Source: JAWKWA01 sp041397765
GTDB taxonomy: Bacteria; Pseudomonadota; Alphaproteobacteria; Rhizobiales; Hyphomicrobiaceae
NCBI GenBank assembly: GCA_041397765.1
Contig: JAWKWA010000008.1
Span: 1-64,000, forward strand
Reading direction: 5' to 3'
DNA: 64,000 bases
Shown here piece by piece: positions 9,104-17,165 of the stretch (position 1 is its first letter; every line of letters starts with the position of its first letter). Below the pieces are notes generated by a model. The model saw only the letters and a list, made by a program, of their open reading frames with translations, ran no database searches and was not told where the DNA came from. The translations under genes were made by a program, and so were the position numbers.

Positions 9104-9775
9104 TCAACGCTGCACGACATCGGGCTGCAGCTTCTCGAAGCTGCCGTCCTCGCGCCGCCGCCACCACCAGACCGGACCCGTCACATCGCCCGTCCAGTTG
9201 TAGACGATGAGCGCCGGCTCGGCGCCCGTCGTCAGCGCATGGGCGGCCCCCGCTGGCGTGCGGAAGGTCTCGCCGGGTCTCAGCGCCTGCTCCGCTCCCT
9301 CGAGGCCGAGGGTGATCGACAGGCGCCCGGAGACGAGGTGGTAGATCTCGTCGGCGGTATGGCCGTGCAGGCCGTAATGGAGGTGCGGGCTGATGAGGAA
9401 GAGGCCGAGCCGCGTCCCGGACATCGGCACGAAGCCGGTGAGCCCGGCGATCTCGGCCCAGATCATGCGGCCGTGAATGCCCGCCGAGGGACCCTTGCCC
9501 GAATAGCTCGAGCGCCAATCGAGATGGGGAAGCGTGGCGCGGATGGCGCGGGCGAGCCGGTCGTCGCCGCGAAGTCCGGCGAGGGCGGCCGGCAGATGGG
9601 CGAGCGCGGCAAAGCCGGGGCGCCCCACCCGCCTGTCCCTGGCGCGGCGCGGATCGATGCCCCGCACCGCCTCGACGAAGGGGAGGAGCGTGGTGTCCGC
9701 CGCCCCCTCCAGCACCGTTCCGAAGGCGGCAGTGAAATCGCGCGTCACGCCGCTGAGCACGCCCGCCTCGGCCAT
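9104..9775 (-). CDS. Cupin protein with DMSP lyase-type active site (DddQ/DddL/DddK-like)
   Basis: A 223-residue protein with a helical N-terminal half and a C-terminal cupin barrel. The metal and catalytic pattern H137-x-H139-x3-E143-x-Y145 followed by H179 has nearly the spacing known for the DMSP lyase DddK (H56, H58, E62, Y64, H96, recalled from the literature). The context WAEIAGLTG...PHLHYGLHGHTADEIYHLVSG resembles the DddQ/DddL family. Such enzymes cleave dimethylsulfoniopropionate to dimethyl sulfide and acrylate, with the Tyr as base. Many terrestrial relatives carry this annotation without proof, so DMSP is not assured. GAGGGAG upstream supports the ATG at 9775; an in-frame ATG at 9829 is less likely. 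No acrylate-use genes are adjacent. Confidence 0.72.
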   Translation of the reverse strand: MAEAGVLSGVTRDFTAAFGTVLEGAADTTLLPFVEAVRGIDPRRARDRRVGRPGFAALAHLPAALAGLRGDDRLARAIRATLPHLDWRSSYSGKGPSAGIHGRMIWAEIAGLTGFVPMSGTRLGLFLISPHLHYGLHGHTADEIYHLVSGRLSITLGLEGAEQALRPGETFRTPAGAAHALTTGAEPALIVYNWTGDVTGPVWWWRRREDGSFEKLQPDVVQR

Positions 9776-10079
9776 TCTGGACACTCCCTCGCCGGTCGCC
9801 GGCTGCCGTTTCGCTACTATCGTGCGCACAAACGATGGTCGCGCCCTTCGCCTCTCGGCGCCCGGCCGATACCCCCGCCCTTCATGCCCGAGCGCGACGG
9901 GGAAAGTGAAGGCCCGACGATGGAGGACAACCCATGCGTCCGCCGCGCTGCCCGAGGCCCTATCGGCGACCGTCGGAGGTCGGCAGGGCTGAGACAGCCT
10001 TGGCTCGGGTGAGCGGGGAAGGGCAGCGAGGGCGCGAGCCGTTGCCGATCCTGTGGGCCGGCCCGCTCGACCGCGCGGC
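9776..10079. other. Non-coding gap
   Basis: About 300 bp between the start of the cupin gene and the stop of the XRE-cupin regulator gene. It should hold the cupin promoter. I see no convincing gene, RNA or repeat. Confidence 0.5.
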
Positions 10080-10698
10080 TCAGCGGCGTGAGCCGCGCTC
10101 CGGCTCCTCGACCACCATCTTGAACAGGGTCACGGAAGAGCCCCGGCCGATATAGGCATGGGGCCGGTCTGCCTCGAAGCTGGCCGCGGCTCCCGCCCTG
10201 ACGATGTGCGAGGTGCCGCCGACCTCGATGGCCAGGGCCCCTTCCTCGACGGCGATGATCTCGCGTGTCCCGATCGTATGGCCCGGCGAATCGAAGCGCT
10301 CCCCGTCCGCGAGGCGCCATTGCCACAGCTCCAGCATGTTGGCCCCTCGCGTCCCGATGAGAAGATGGGCGCTGCCACCCTCCGGCCCATTCCACAGCAT
10401 CCGCGGCTCGGGCGCGAGGATGACCTGGACGCTCGTTCCGACCGGCTCGGAGATGAGGTCCTCGACCGACAGGCCGAGCGCCACGGCGAGGCGACAGAGC
10501 GAGGCGATGCTGGGATTTGCCCTGCCCTGCTCGATCTGGACGATGGTGCCTTTGCTCGCACCGGAAGCCGAGGCGAGCTCGTCTTGCGAAAGGCCGAGCC
10601 TCTTGCGGGCCGCAACGACGCGCCGGCCGACCGACGCGGCAAGCCGTACGCGAACGGCGCTTTCCGTATCCGGTCGATTTATTGACTGATCTGGTCAT
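10080..10698 (-). CDS. XRE family regulator with C-terminal cupin sensor, frameshifted at its 5' end
   Basis: The reading frame encodes a helix-turn-helix (RKRLGLSQDELASASGASKG, IEQGRANPSIASL) joined to a cupin ending at 10080, the architecture of small ligand-sensing repressors of about 195 residues. The frame is open up to a TGA at about 10692 but has no ATG, GTG or TTG start before the HTH; the first in-frame ATG (10484) lies after the HTH. A good ATG exists at 10698 in another frame. Deleting one A at about 10691-10692 would give an N-terminus M-T-D-Q-S-I-N-R-P-D running into the HTH. So I read one gene with a one-base insertion, either real (inactivating) or a sequence error. It is divergent from the B3/B4-domain gene, with only 17 bp between the two ATGs. 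Confidence 0.65.
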
Positions 10699-10715
10699 TA
10701 TGGTAATCTAGCGCG

Positions 10716-11412
10716 ATGACGACCAAAATCAACTTCCATCCGCGCATCGATCCCGCGATCTGGCGGCTCCGGCCCGATTTCGCGGCCAGGCATCCTCTGC
10801 CGACACGGCGCCAACGGCGAGCCCGACTTGGGTAGACGAGCAACTGACCCGAGCGTGCAGCATGGTTCCGGGCGAGCCGGCTTGGGCGTCGGACCACCTC
10901 GCCGCCTGGCAGGAAGCCTATCGCGCGTTCGGTGCCAAGCCCCAACGCGCACCCCCTCCTCGGCAGAGGCTCTGCGCAAGCGCGTCGAGCGCGGGGCTCG
11001 ACCGCCGGGCATCAATGCCGTCGTCGATCTCTACAATGCGGTCAGCATCGCCTATGCTCTCCCCGTCGGCGGAGAGGATATCGATGCCTATGCGGGCTCG
11101 CCGCGGCTGACCATCGCCAAGGGTGACGAGCCCTTCCAGACCGACCAAGGACGGCGCACCGGCGATCGAGCATCCGGAAGCGGCGAGGTCGTCTGGCTCG
11201 ACGACCTGGGCGTGACCTGCCGACGGTGGAACTGGCGGCAAGGCCCACGCACGCGCATCACCCTCGACACGCGATCCATGTGGTTCGTACTCGAACGTCT
11301 CGAGCCGATGCCTGTCACCAGGCTGCACGAGGCCGGCGAGATGCTGAAGGGCAGCTTGCGGCGACTAGCGCCCGGCATCGAGATCGAAATCCAGCTCATC
11401 GACACCGCATAG
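10716..11412 (+). pseudogene. B3/B4 tRNA-binding-domain protein (PheT-beta-like), multiple frameshifts
   Basis: Pieces of a B3/B4-domain protein, the fold shared with the beta subunit of phenylalanyl-tRNA synthetase, are spread over different frames. They are MTTKINFHPRIDPAIWRLRP (from 10716), then HGANGEPDLG, then WQEAYRAFGAKPQR (frame of 10862), then a long C-terminal part from about 10960 to the stop at 11412 (INAVVDLYNAVSIAYALPVG, EVVWLDDLGVTCRRWNWRQ). At least three shifts are needed to join them, plus a local out-of-frame excursion at about 11150-11185. The intact family is about 220-230 residues. These proteins often sit beside XRE-cupin regulators, as here. As sequenced it cannot make a full-length product. 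Confidence 0.7.
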
Positions 11413-11424
11413 GAAGGAGCCCGG

Positions 11425-12076
11425 ATGCTCTACGTTCCGCCTGCATTCAAGGTCGATGATCTCTCCGCCTTGCACGATCAGATCTGGCGGCGGGTCTCGC
11501 CATGATCGTGACGGCCGGTGACGATGGACCGCTCGTCTCGCATGTCCCGCTGTTTCTCGACCGGGACGCGGTGCGCGGCACCATCTACGGCCATCTCGCC
11601 AAGGCCCAGCCCCGCAAGTGGCAGGCCGGCTCGACCAGCAGGCCGTCGCGATTTCCTGGGGCCGGACGCCTACGTGTCGCCGAGCTGGTACGCAGCCAAG
11701 CGCGAGCACGGCAAGGTCGTGCCGACCTGGAGCTACATGGTCGTGCATGCGCGCGGCCGGCTGACGATTTTCGACGAGCCCGGCCGCCTGCGCGCCACCG
11801 GTCGACCGGCTGACGCAGATCCACGAGGCGCGCTTCGCCAAGCCATGGCGGATCGACGATGCGCCCGCCGACTATATCGGCGCCCAACTGAAGGGCATTG
11901 TCGGTATCGAGCTCACCATCGAGGTCGAGGCAAGCACAAGCTCGGCCGCGGCGAACCGGTCGGTCGCCGATCAGGACGGCGTGGTCGCGGGTCTCGCCGG
12001 GAGTCGCGGCAGGCCGACGTCGCGCTCGGCAATGCGATGCGCGAAGTGCTCGCGCGCAGGTCCAGGACTTTGCTGA
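11425..12076 (+). pseudogene. PaiB-like FMN-binding negative regulator, multiple frameshifts
   Basis: The PaiB family (FMN-binding, flavoredoxin-like fold, about 210 residues) is recognisable only by moving between frames. MLYVPPAFKVDDLSALHDQI starts at 11425, TAGDDGPLVSHVPLFLDRD is in the frame of 11502, and DAYVSPSWYAAKREHGKVVP follows in the frame of 11518. VDRLTQIHEARFAKPW comes from 11801 in a third frame, then GKHKLGRGEP, DQDGVVAGLAG and ESRQADVALGNAMREVLA alternate frames to a stop near 12076. At least five indels are required. It follows the B3/B4 pseudogene by 12 bp, with AGGAAGGAG before the ATG, so the two were an operon. It is either non-functional or wrongly sequenced. Confidence 0.7.
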
Positions 12077-12737
12077 TCGGGTACGGCGGCCTTTTGCGTC
12101 GGCGTCGTAGCCGGCCGAGCGGCCTCGACGGCGACCCTCGACGGCCCGCCGCCCATCGTGGCGCGCGGTCTCGACCGCCCAAGGGCTCGGATGACGCCCT
12201 TCCGTCAAGCTGTGCCGGTGCGCTTGTCTCGGCCATGCCCGTCTCGCGCCTCCGAGTCCGCGCGGCGGAGAACGCCTTCGCGGAAGAGGTCCTGCACATC
12301 TCGCGCTCGCCCCTCGATCGCCCGCAGTGGTGCACCCACTGCGCGGCGGCAAGAACGGCGAGTGCGCGCTGGACGAGACCGAAGGCGGCTGATCGGCGCG
12401 ACGATGTGGTCGCGCAGGCGCGGCAGAGCCGGCTGTTCGACTGCCGACCCGCACCACCTTCCGTCATAGCGAACGCGGGCATCCAGCGATCATTTCGGCC
12501 GCGTCGTCATTGCGGTCTGGTGCGGTTTGCCGGTGCGCGCCGGGAGTTTCGCCGTTCACTCCCGCCGTAGGGTTCACGCCACCCAGGCTTCATGCGCGCG
12601 ATCGGGTCGAGGGAGGCGGCCGCCGCACCACCGCTCGCCGCAGCCGACATCTCGACTGGCGCCGCGCGGCATCAGCACCGTCCCGTCAAGGTCGCCGTTG
12701 GCGCCCCTGGCCGATACCACGCAGCCGGGCCGCCGCC
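12077..12737. other. Stretch without a convincing gene
   Basis: About 660 bp between the PaiB remnant and the Clp-N protein gene. All long open frames here have poor composition and match no family I know. A short segment in frame with 12330-12395 (ending LDETEGG) looks protein-like and may be the tail of another decayed gene. A fragment near 12465-12500 resembles the GTCAT...GCGGGCATCCAG type of dispersed extragenic repeat. Nothing here is secure. Confidence 0.4.
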
Positions 12738-14555
12738 TCACCCCAGGATGCCGCGGCGGATGATGCTGAACAGGGCTTCGCCGATCGCGCCGGCGAGGCC
12801 GGTGGAGAGGAGGGCGAACAGCCAGAAGAAGGCACGCCGCGCCGCCCGGCCGTAATTGGCGCGGACCGCCACCTCGACCGTCTGGTCCGGCAGGGCGGTA
12901 TCGGCGGCAAGGCCGTCCGGTCCGACGCTCTTGGCCGAGACGATCACCTGCAGGCGCGCGCGGCCGCGCTGGCGCGGCGTCACGGTGAAGCGCCAGCTCG
13001 CGAAATCGTCGCTGAGAAGGCCGAGCGTGTTCTCGATCCACTGTGTCTCGGGCGTGTGCGATTCGATGACGAAGCCGCCCTCGGGCGCGCGCAGGCGCAC
13101 GGTCATGGCGCGGGTGACGTGGATGTCGTGCATCGCCGGCCGGCCGCGGCCCGCGAGCCCCTGGTCGAGACCGTCGAAGGCGCGCTTGGCGATGCGAACC
13201 TCGACCGATTCCGGCCGGTCGACGGTCATCCGGTCGGGGATGTTCTCCAGCAGCACGCCCTCGCCGACCTCGGTGCCGCCCTGTGGCCCGCGGCCGCTGC
13301 CGGCGACGGCGCCAGGCGCGCCATGCGGGGCATGGCCGGTGCGCGGATCGGGCCGTCTCGGGTCGAGCTGGCGCGCATCCAGTTGGCGCGGGTCCATCTG
13401 GCGGGGATCGCCGCCCGGATGGGGCATCGGCGGACGGACGCGGCCGGTCGGCGGCACGGCCCCCGGATCGAGCCGCGGGTCGGGCCCCCGATAGGCGGCC
13501 TCGCCGGCGCGCCCGTGCGCCATCGGTCCGCCCCGGCCGGTCGGCGGAACGCCCGTCGGATCATAGCGCGGATCGCCGCCCCGGCCCGGCGGCATGCCAC
13601 GGCGGAAGGCCTCGGCCTGCGGCTCCATCGCCGCGCGCGGATCGAAGGTCGGCATCGGCCGGCCGCGTGGATGCCCCGCCTCCTCGGCCGAACGGTCGGG
13701 AACGGCGGGTCCGGCTCGCGCGAGGAAGGCGCCATCGTCCGCCGCCATGGGGACGCTCGCCGCCTGCCGCCGCCGGCTCGCGCCGGCCTCGTGCGGGCTC
13801 GGGCGCACGATCGCGCGGCAGCTCCTCCCGGTGGACCTCCCCGGCGCGATGGGGAAAGGCCGGCCGCTCGTCGGGCAAGGGCTCGCGCTCGGGCAGCCGG
13901 CCGGGGCCGCGATCGACCGGATAGCCGCCCTCGGCCGCGGTCTCGTCGACGCCGGCGCGATCCGGCAGGCGTGCACGAACGCGGCCGGTGCGGGCACCTC
14001 GCTCGCGGGCTCGCGCATCGGCGGACGGGCGGGCCTCGCGGCAGCGGCGGGCCGCGCCGGCTCGGCATGGCGGGGCGCTCCCAAGTCCGTCGCGGCGGCC
14101 GCAGCGGACCTCTCCGCCGCCGCCGCTCGCCGGCCCTGCAGCGAGCGCACCACGTCGTCGAAGGTGAGGCCGTGAACCTTCAGGAGCTCGGCTGCCGGGC
14201 TCTTGCCCTCGCCGATCAGCGCGGCCAGCACGATCGAGCCGTCGATGCGGCCGCGCCCGTTGCGCTCGGCGGCGACGGAGGCGGCAGTGATGACGCGGTT
14301 GAAATCGTCCGAGGCCTCGGGCCCTCCTCCGAATCCGGCGGCAGACGATTGTCCTTGCCGGCCGACGAAGCCCGCCACCTCGTCGCGCAGGCGGTCGAGA
14401 TCGATGCCTGAGGCGCCGAGCACGGCGACCGCATCGGGATCCTCGGTCAGCGCCAGCAGCAGCAAGTGCTCGAGCGAGACCACCGCCTGCGCCTGCTCCT
14501 CGGCATAGACGAAGGCGCGGTCGATGGTCGCCATCAGCTCCCGCGATTTCGCCAC
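12738..14555 (-). CDS. Clp N-terminal-domain protein with proline-rich linker and C-terminal membrane helix
   Basis: About 605 residues. The N-terminal ~140 residues form a Clp-R/ClpA-N double repeat (VSLEHLLLLALTEDPDAVAVL, then GRIDGSIVLAALIGEGKSPAAELL), the adaptor-binding module of Clp ATPases, but there is no AAA+ domain. A long Pro/Arg/Gly-rich linker contains short repeats (DPRQLDPR-like, VPPTGR twice). A conserved C-terminal domain follows (ESVEVRIAKRAF, TPETQWIENTLG, RGRARLQVIVSA), and the protein ends with one transmembrane helix (FFWLFALLSTGLAGAIGEALF). The role is unknown. The start is uncertain: GTG at 14555 gives VAKSRELMATI, and ATG at 14534 is the alternative. Between about 13750 and 13990 a neighbouring frame looks more coding-like, suggesting two compensating indels. 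Confidence 0.65.
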   Translation of the reverse strand: MAKSRELMATIDRAFVYAEEQAQAVVSLEHLLLLALTEDPDAVAVLGASGIDLDRLRDEVAGFVGRQGQSSAAGFGGGPEASDDFNRVITAASVAAERNGRGRIDGSIVLAALIGEGKSPAAELLKVHGLTFDDVVRSLQGRRAAAAERSAAAAATDLGAPRHAEPARPAAAARPARPPMREPASEVPAPAAFVHACRIAPASTRPRPRAAIRSIAAPAGCPSASPCPTSGRPFPIAPGRSTGRSCRAIVRPSPHEAGASRRRQAASVPMAADDGAFLARAGPAVPDRSAEEAGHPRGRPMPTFDPRAAMEPQAEAFRRGMPPGRGGDPRYDPTGVPPTGRGGPMAHGRAGEAAYRGPDPRLDPGAVPPTGRVRPPMPHPGGDPRQMDPRQLDARQLDPRRPDPRTGHAPHGAPGAVAGSGRGPQGGTEVGEGVLLENIPDRMTVDRPESVEVRIAKRAFDGLDQGLAGRGRPAMHDIHVTRAMTVRLRAPEGGFVIESHTPETQWIENTLGLLSDDFASWRFTVTPRQRGRARLQVIVSAKSVGPDGLAADTALPDQTVEVAVRANYGRAARRAFFWLFALLSTGLAGAIGEALFSIIRRGILG

Positions 14556-14963
14556 CCGCTCTGGCCTTCGTCGGCCGCCATCGCCATCGCTTCCCCAAAG
14601 CCTGCCTGCCGTGCCCGCCGCCGGCTTCTGCCGATCGCGTGACAACCCGCCGATTTCATGACCTCGAAGCGCTTTACGGCTATGCCCGTCCGCGGGACGC
14701 CGACGGCCGCGAGCCGGCTCGCTTCCGGTACGCGCGAGATCAAGAAGGGCCGGACCCGGTCGGCGTTTCCTCTCGGATCGAGCCTGCCGCAGTCTAGCCG
14801 ATCCGCGCTTCCGCCGCATCCCGAGGCATTCACCTACGCACCGTCGCGTCCGCGGGTCACTTGCGATCGTGCGGCCGGGCCCCAACGGCTCCCGAAAGCC
14901 ATTGAGGGCCCCCGACCCTTGGCGCTATGAAGACCGACCCCACGAGCAACGACGGCGGCGGCC
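14556..14963. other. Intergenic region before argB
   Basis: About 400 bp between two divergent genes. It should contain both promoters. Open frames here are low-complexity, and I find no RNA or repeat. Confidence 0.5.
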
Positions 14964-15971
14964 ATGGCGGATATTCCAGCAGCATCGAGAACGCGCGGCA
15001 ACGACGCGCAGACCCAGGCCAAGATCCTCTCCGAGGCGCTGCCCTTCATGCAGCGCTACGACGGGCGGACCGTCGTCGTGAAATATGGCGGCCACGCCAT
15101 GGGCGACCCGGAGCTCTCGGCCGCCTTCGCCCGCGACATCGTCCAGCTCAAGCTTTCCGGCGTAAACCCGATCGTCGTGCATGGCGGCGGCCCGCAGATC
15201 GGCGACATGCTGAAGCGCCTCGCCATCAAGTCGGAGTTCGTCAACGGCCTGCGCGTCACCGACAAGCCGACCGTCGAAATCGTCGAGATGGTGCTGGCCG
15301 GCAAGATCAACAAGGAGATCGTGGCGGCGATCAACAACGCCGGCGGCAAGGCGGTCGGCATCTCCGGCAAGGATGCCGGTCTCGTCACCGCCAAGCGCAT
15401 CGACCGCATGCCCGACCCGCAGTCCAATCTCATGAAGGCCGTCGATCTCGGCTATGTCGGCGATCCCGAGACGGTCGATCCCGACATTCTCCAGGTCTTC
15501 GCCCGCTCCGACCTCATCCCCGTGGTCGCGCCGCTCGCGCTCTCGGCGGAGGGCGAAACGCTCAATGTCAATGCCGACACGTTCGCCAGCGCCATCGCCG
15601 CCGAGATGACGGCGACCCGCCTGCTGCTGCTGACCGATGTCGAGGGCGTCCTCGACAAGGACAAGCGCCTCATCGAGGAGTTGACGGTCGCCGAGGCGAG
15701 GCGCCTCATCAAGGACGGCACCATCTCGGGCGGCATGATCCCCAAGGTCGAGGGCTGCATCGAGGTGGTGGAGGCGGGCGTCGAGGCCGTCGTCATCCTC
15801 AACGGCAAGGTGCCGCACGCCGTGCTGCTCGAGCTCTTCACCGAGCATGGCGTCGGCACCATCTTCCGCAAGGCCGAGGCCCGGCCGAAGGCGAGATCGG
15901 CCGGCCGGCGCGACGGAGCGGTGAGGACGGCGAGCACGCAAAGACCAAGGAGCAAGGCCCGCAATGGCTGA
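14964..15971 (+). CDS. argB: Acetylglutamate kinase
   Basis: A 335-residue cytoplasmic amino-acid kinase that phosphorylates N-acetyl-L-glutamate, the second step of arginine synthesis and usually the arginine-feedback step. Visible signatures are VVVKYGGHAMG near residues 37-47 (phosphate-binding Lys-Gly-Gly), IVVHGGGPQI around residue 70, LTDVEGVLDKD, and SGGMIPKVEGC in the ATP-binding half. The family is about 295-300 residues; the extra C-terminal ~30 residues here are Arg/Lys-rich and look like an unstructured tail. The stop overlaps the start of the following HAD phosphatase gene by 8 bases, so translation is probably coupled. Confidence 0.96.
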   Translation: MADIPAASRTRGNDAQTQAKILSEALPFMQRYDGRTVVVKYGGHAMGDPELSAAFARDIVQLKLSGVNPIVVHGGGPQIGDMLKRLAIKSEFVNGLRVTDKPTVEIVEMVLAGKINKEIVAAINNAGGKAVGISGKDAGLVTAKRIDRMPDPQSNLMKAVDLGYVGDPETVDPDILQVFARSDLIPVVAPLALSAEGETLNVNADTFASAIAAEMTATRLLLLTDVEGVLDKDKRLIEELTVAEARRLIKDGTISGGMIPKVEGCIEVVEAGVEAVVILNGKVPHAVLLELFTEHGVGTIFRKAEARPKARSAGRRDGAVRTASTQRPRSKARNG

Positions 15972-16707
15972 CCGGCCGCCGCTCGTCCATGCCGATCCGC
16001 GCGGCTTCGATGCGACCCGCGTGTGGATCTTCGATCTCGACAACACGCTCTATCCGGCCGAGTGCGATCTCTTCGCCCAGGTCAGCCAGCGCATGGGCGC
16101 CTTCGTATCGGAGCTCCTGCAGGTGCCGCTCGAGGAGGCGCGGCGCATCCAGAAGAAGTATTACTACGAGCACGGCACCACGCTCGCCGGCCTGATGGCG
16201 ATCGACAAGGTCGATCCGCACCGTTTCCTCGACTATGTGCACGACATCGACTACTCGCCGGTGCCCGCCGCGCCCGGTCTCGCCGCCGCCATCGCGGCAC
16301 TGCCCGGCCGCCGCATCATCTACACCAACGGCTCGCGCCGCCATGCCGAGCGGGTCGCCGAGCGGCTCGGCATCACGCACCTGTTCGAGGAGATCTTCGA
16401 CATCGCCGATGCGGGCTTCCTGCCCAAACCACGCGCCGAGGCCTATGACCGCTTCCTCGCCCGCCATGGCGTCGATGCCGGCGAGGCGGCCATGTTCGAG
16501 GACCTGCCGGCCAATCTCGAGGCGCCGCACGCACTCGGCATGACGACGGTGCTGGTGCATGCCGATCTCGCCGAGGATTCGATCTACAGCGAGATCCGCG
16601 CCTGGGCGGCGCTGCCCGACCATGTCCATCACGCCACCGAGGATCTGGCGACGTTCCTCGAGGAGGTCGCAGGGGTGACCCCGGTGCAGGGCGGGGCCGA
16701 CCGGTGA
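15964..16707 (+). CDS. HAD-superfamily pyrimidine 5'-nucleotidase
   Basis: A 247-residue HAD hydrolase with the nucleophile motif DLDNTLYP at about residues 22-29 (first Asp attacks, second acts as acid/base), motif II in YTNGS, and the late acidic motif FEDLPANL. The YYYEHGTTLAGL insert is typical of the SDT1/pyrimidine 5'-nucleotidase branch. It would dephosphorylate UMP/CMP or similar phosphates in the cytoplasm. It overlaps argB upstream and the small phosphatase gene downstream (GTGA overlap at 16704-16707), forming an operon with dapD. The argB / nucleotidase / dapD order is common in Hyphomicrobiales. Confidence 0.88.
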   Translation: MADRPPLVHADPRGFDATRVWIFDLDNTLYPAECDLFAQVSQRMGAFVSELLQVPLEEARRIQKKYYYEHGTTLAGLMAIDKVDPHRFLDYVHDIDYSPVPAAPGLAAAIAALPGRRIIYTNGSRRHAERVAERLGITHLFEEIFDIADAGFLPKPRAEAYDRFLARHGVDAGEAAMFEDLPANLEAPHALGMTTVLVHADLAEDSIYSEIRAWAALPDHVHHATEDLATFLEEVAGVTPVQGGADR

Positions 16708-17075
16708 GGGGCGAGGCCAGGCCGCGGCGCGTGCTGTTCGTCTGCTCGGCCAATATCGACCGCAGCCCGACGGCCGAGCGGCTCTATGCCGAGACGCCCG
16801 GCCTCGAGGTCCGCTCGGCGGGAACGAGCGAAGGCGCGCGCCGGCCGATCGATGCCGGGCTCATCGCTTGGGCCGATCTGATCCTCGTCATGGAGGAGCG
16901 GCACCGGGCGATCATCGCCGAGCGGTTCGGGCCGCTTCGGGCCGGGACATCGCTCGGGGTGCTGGTCGTTCCCGACGATTACACCTGCGGCGAGCCGGCA
17001 CTGCGCGCCATACTCGCCGAGCGCATCGCCCCTTATCTCGGCCAACCCCGCCGGACGCCCGGCGGCGGGTGTTGA
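16704..17075 (+). CDS. Low-molecular-weight protein tyrosine phosphatase-like protein
   Basis: A small 123-residue protein whose N-terminal strand and P-loop, VLFVCSANIDRSPTAE, match the C-x5-R-S loop of low-molecular-weight phosphatases (C14, R20, S21). It is shorter than true LMW-PTPs (about 150 residues), and the C-terminal part is divergent, with a DDYTC segment where the general-acid Asp loop would lie. Activity is therefore uncertain, and an arsenate-reductase-like or inactive role is possible. Translation starts with GTG overlapping the stop of the preceding gene (GTGA). It sits inside the argB-dapD operon. Confidence 0.75.
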   Translation: MRGEARPRRVLFVCSANIDRSPTAERLYAETPGLEVRSAGTSEGARRPIDAGLIAWADLILVMEERHRAIIAERFGPLRAGTSLGVLVVPDDYTCGEPALRAILAERIAPYLGQPRRTPGGGC

Positions 17076-17165
17076 GCGAGGATTGACAGAGCCGGCCACG
17101 CGGGGGAGAACCGCGCCGCCCGCAGCACCCGCCGCCGCCGGCGCCTGGAAGGGAGTGCCACGCCC

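Noticed and set aside
9817..10698. A 293-codon frame starting at the good ATG opposite the B3/B4 gene
   Set aside because: After the first few codons the translation is Arg/Pro-rich and unrelated to anything; the XRE-cupin domains lie in the neighbouring frame, so only its ATG is useful.
12510..14411. A 633-codon plus-strand frame opposite the Clp-N protein gene
   Set aside because: Low-complexity antisense shadow; the minus strand has recognisable Clp-N repeats and a membrane helix.
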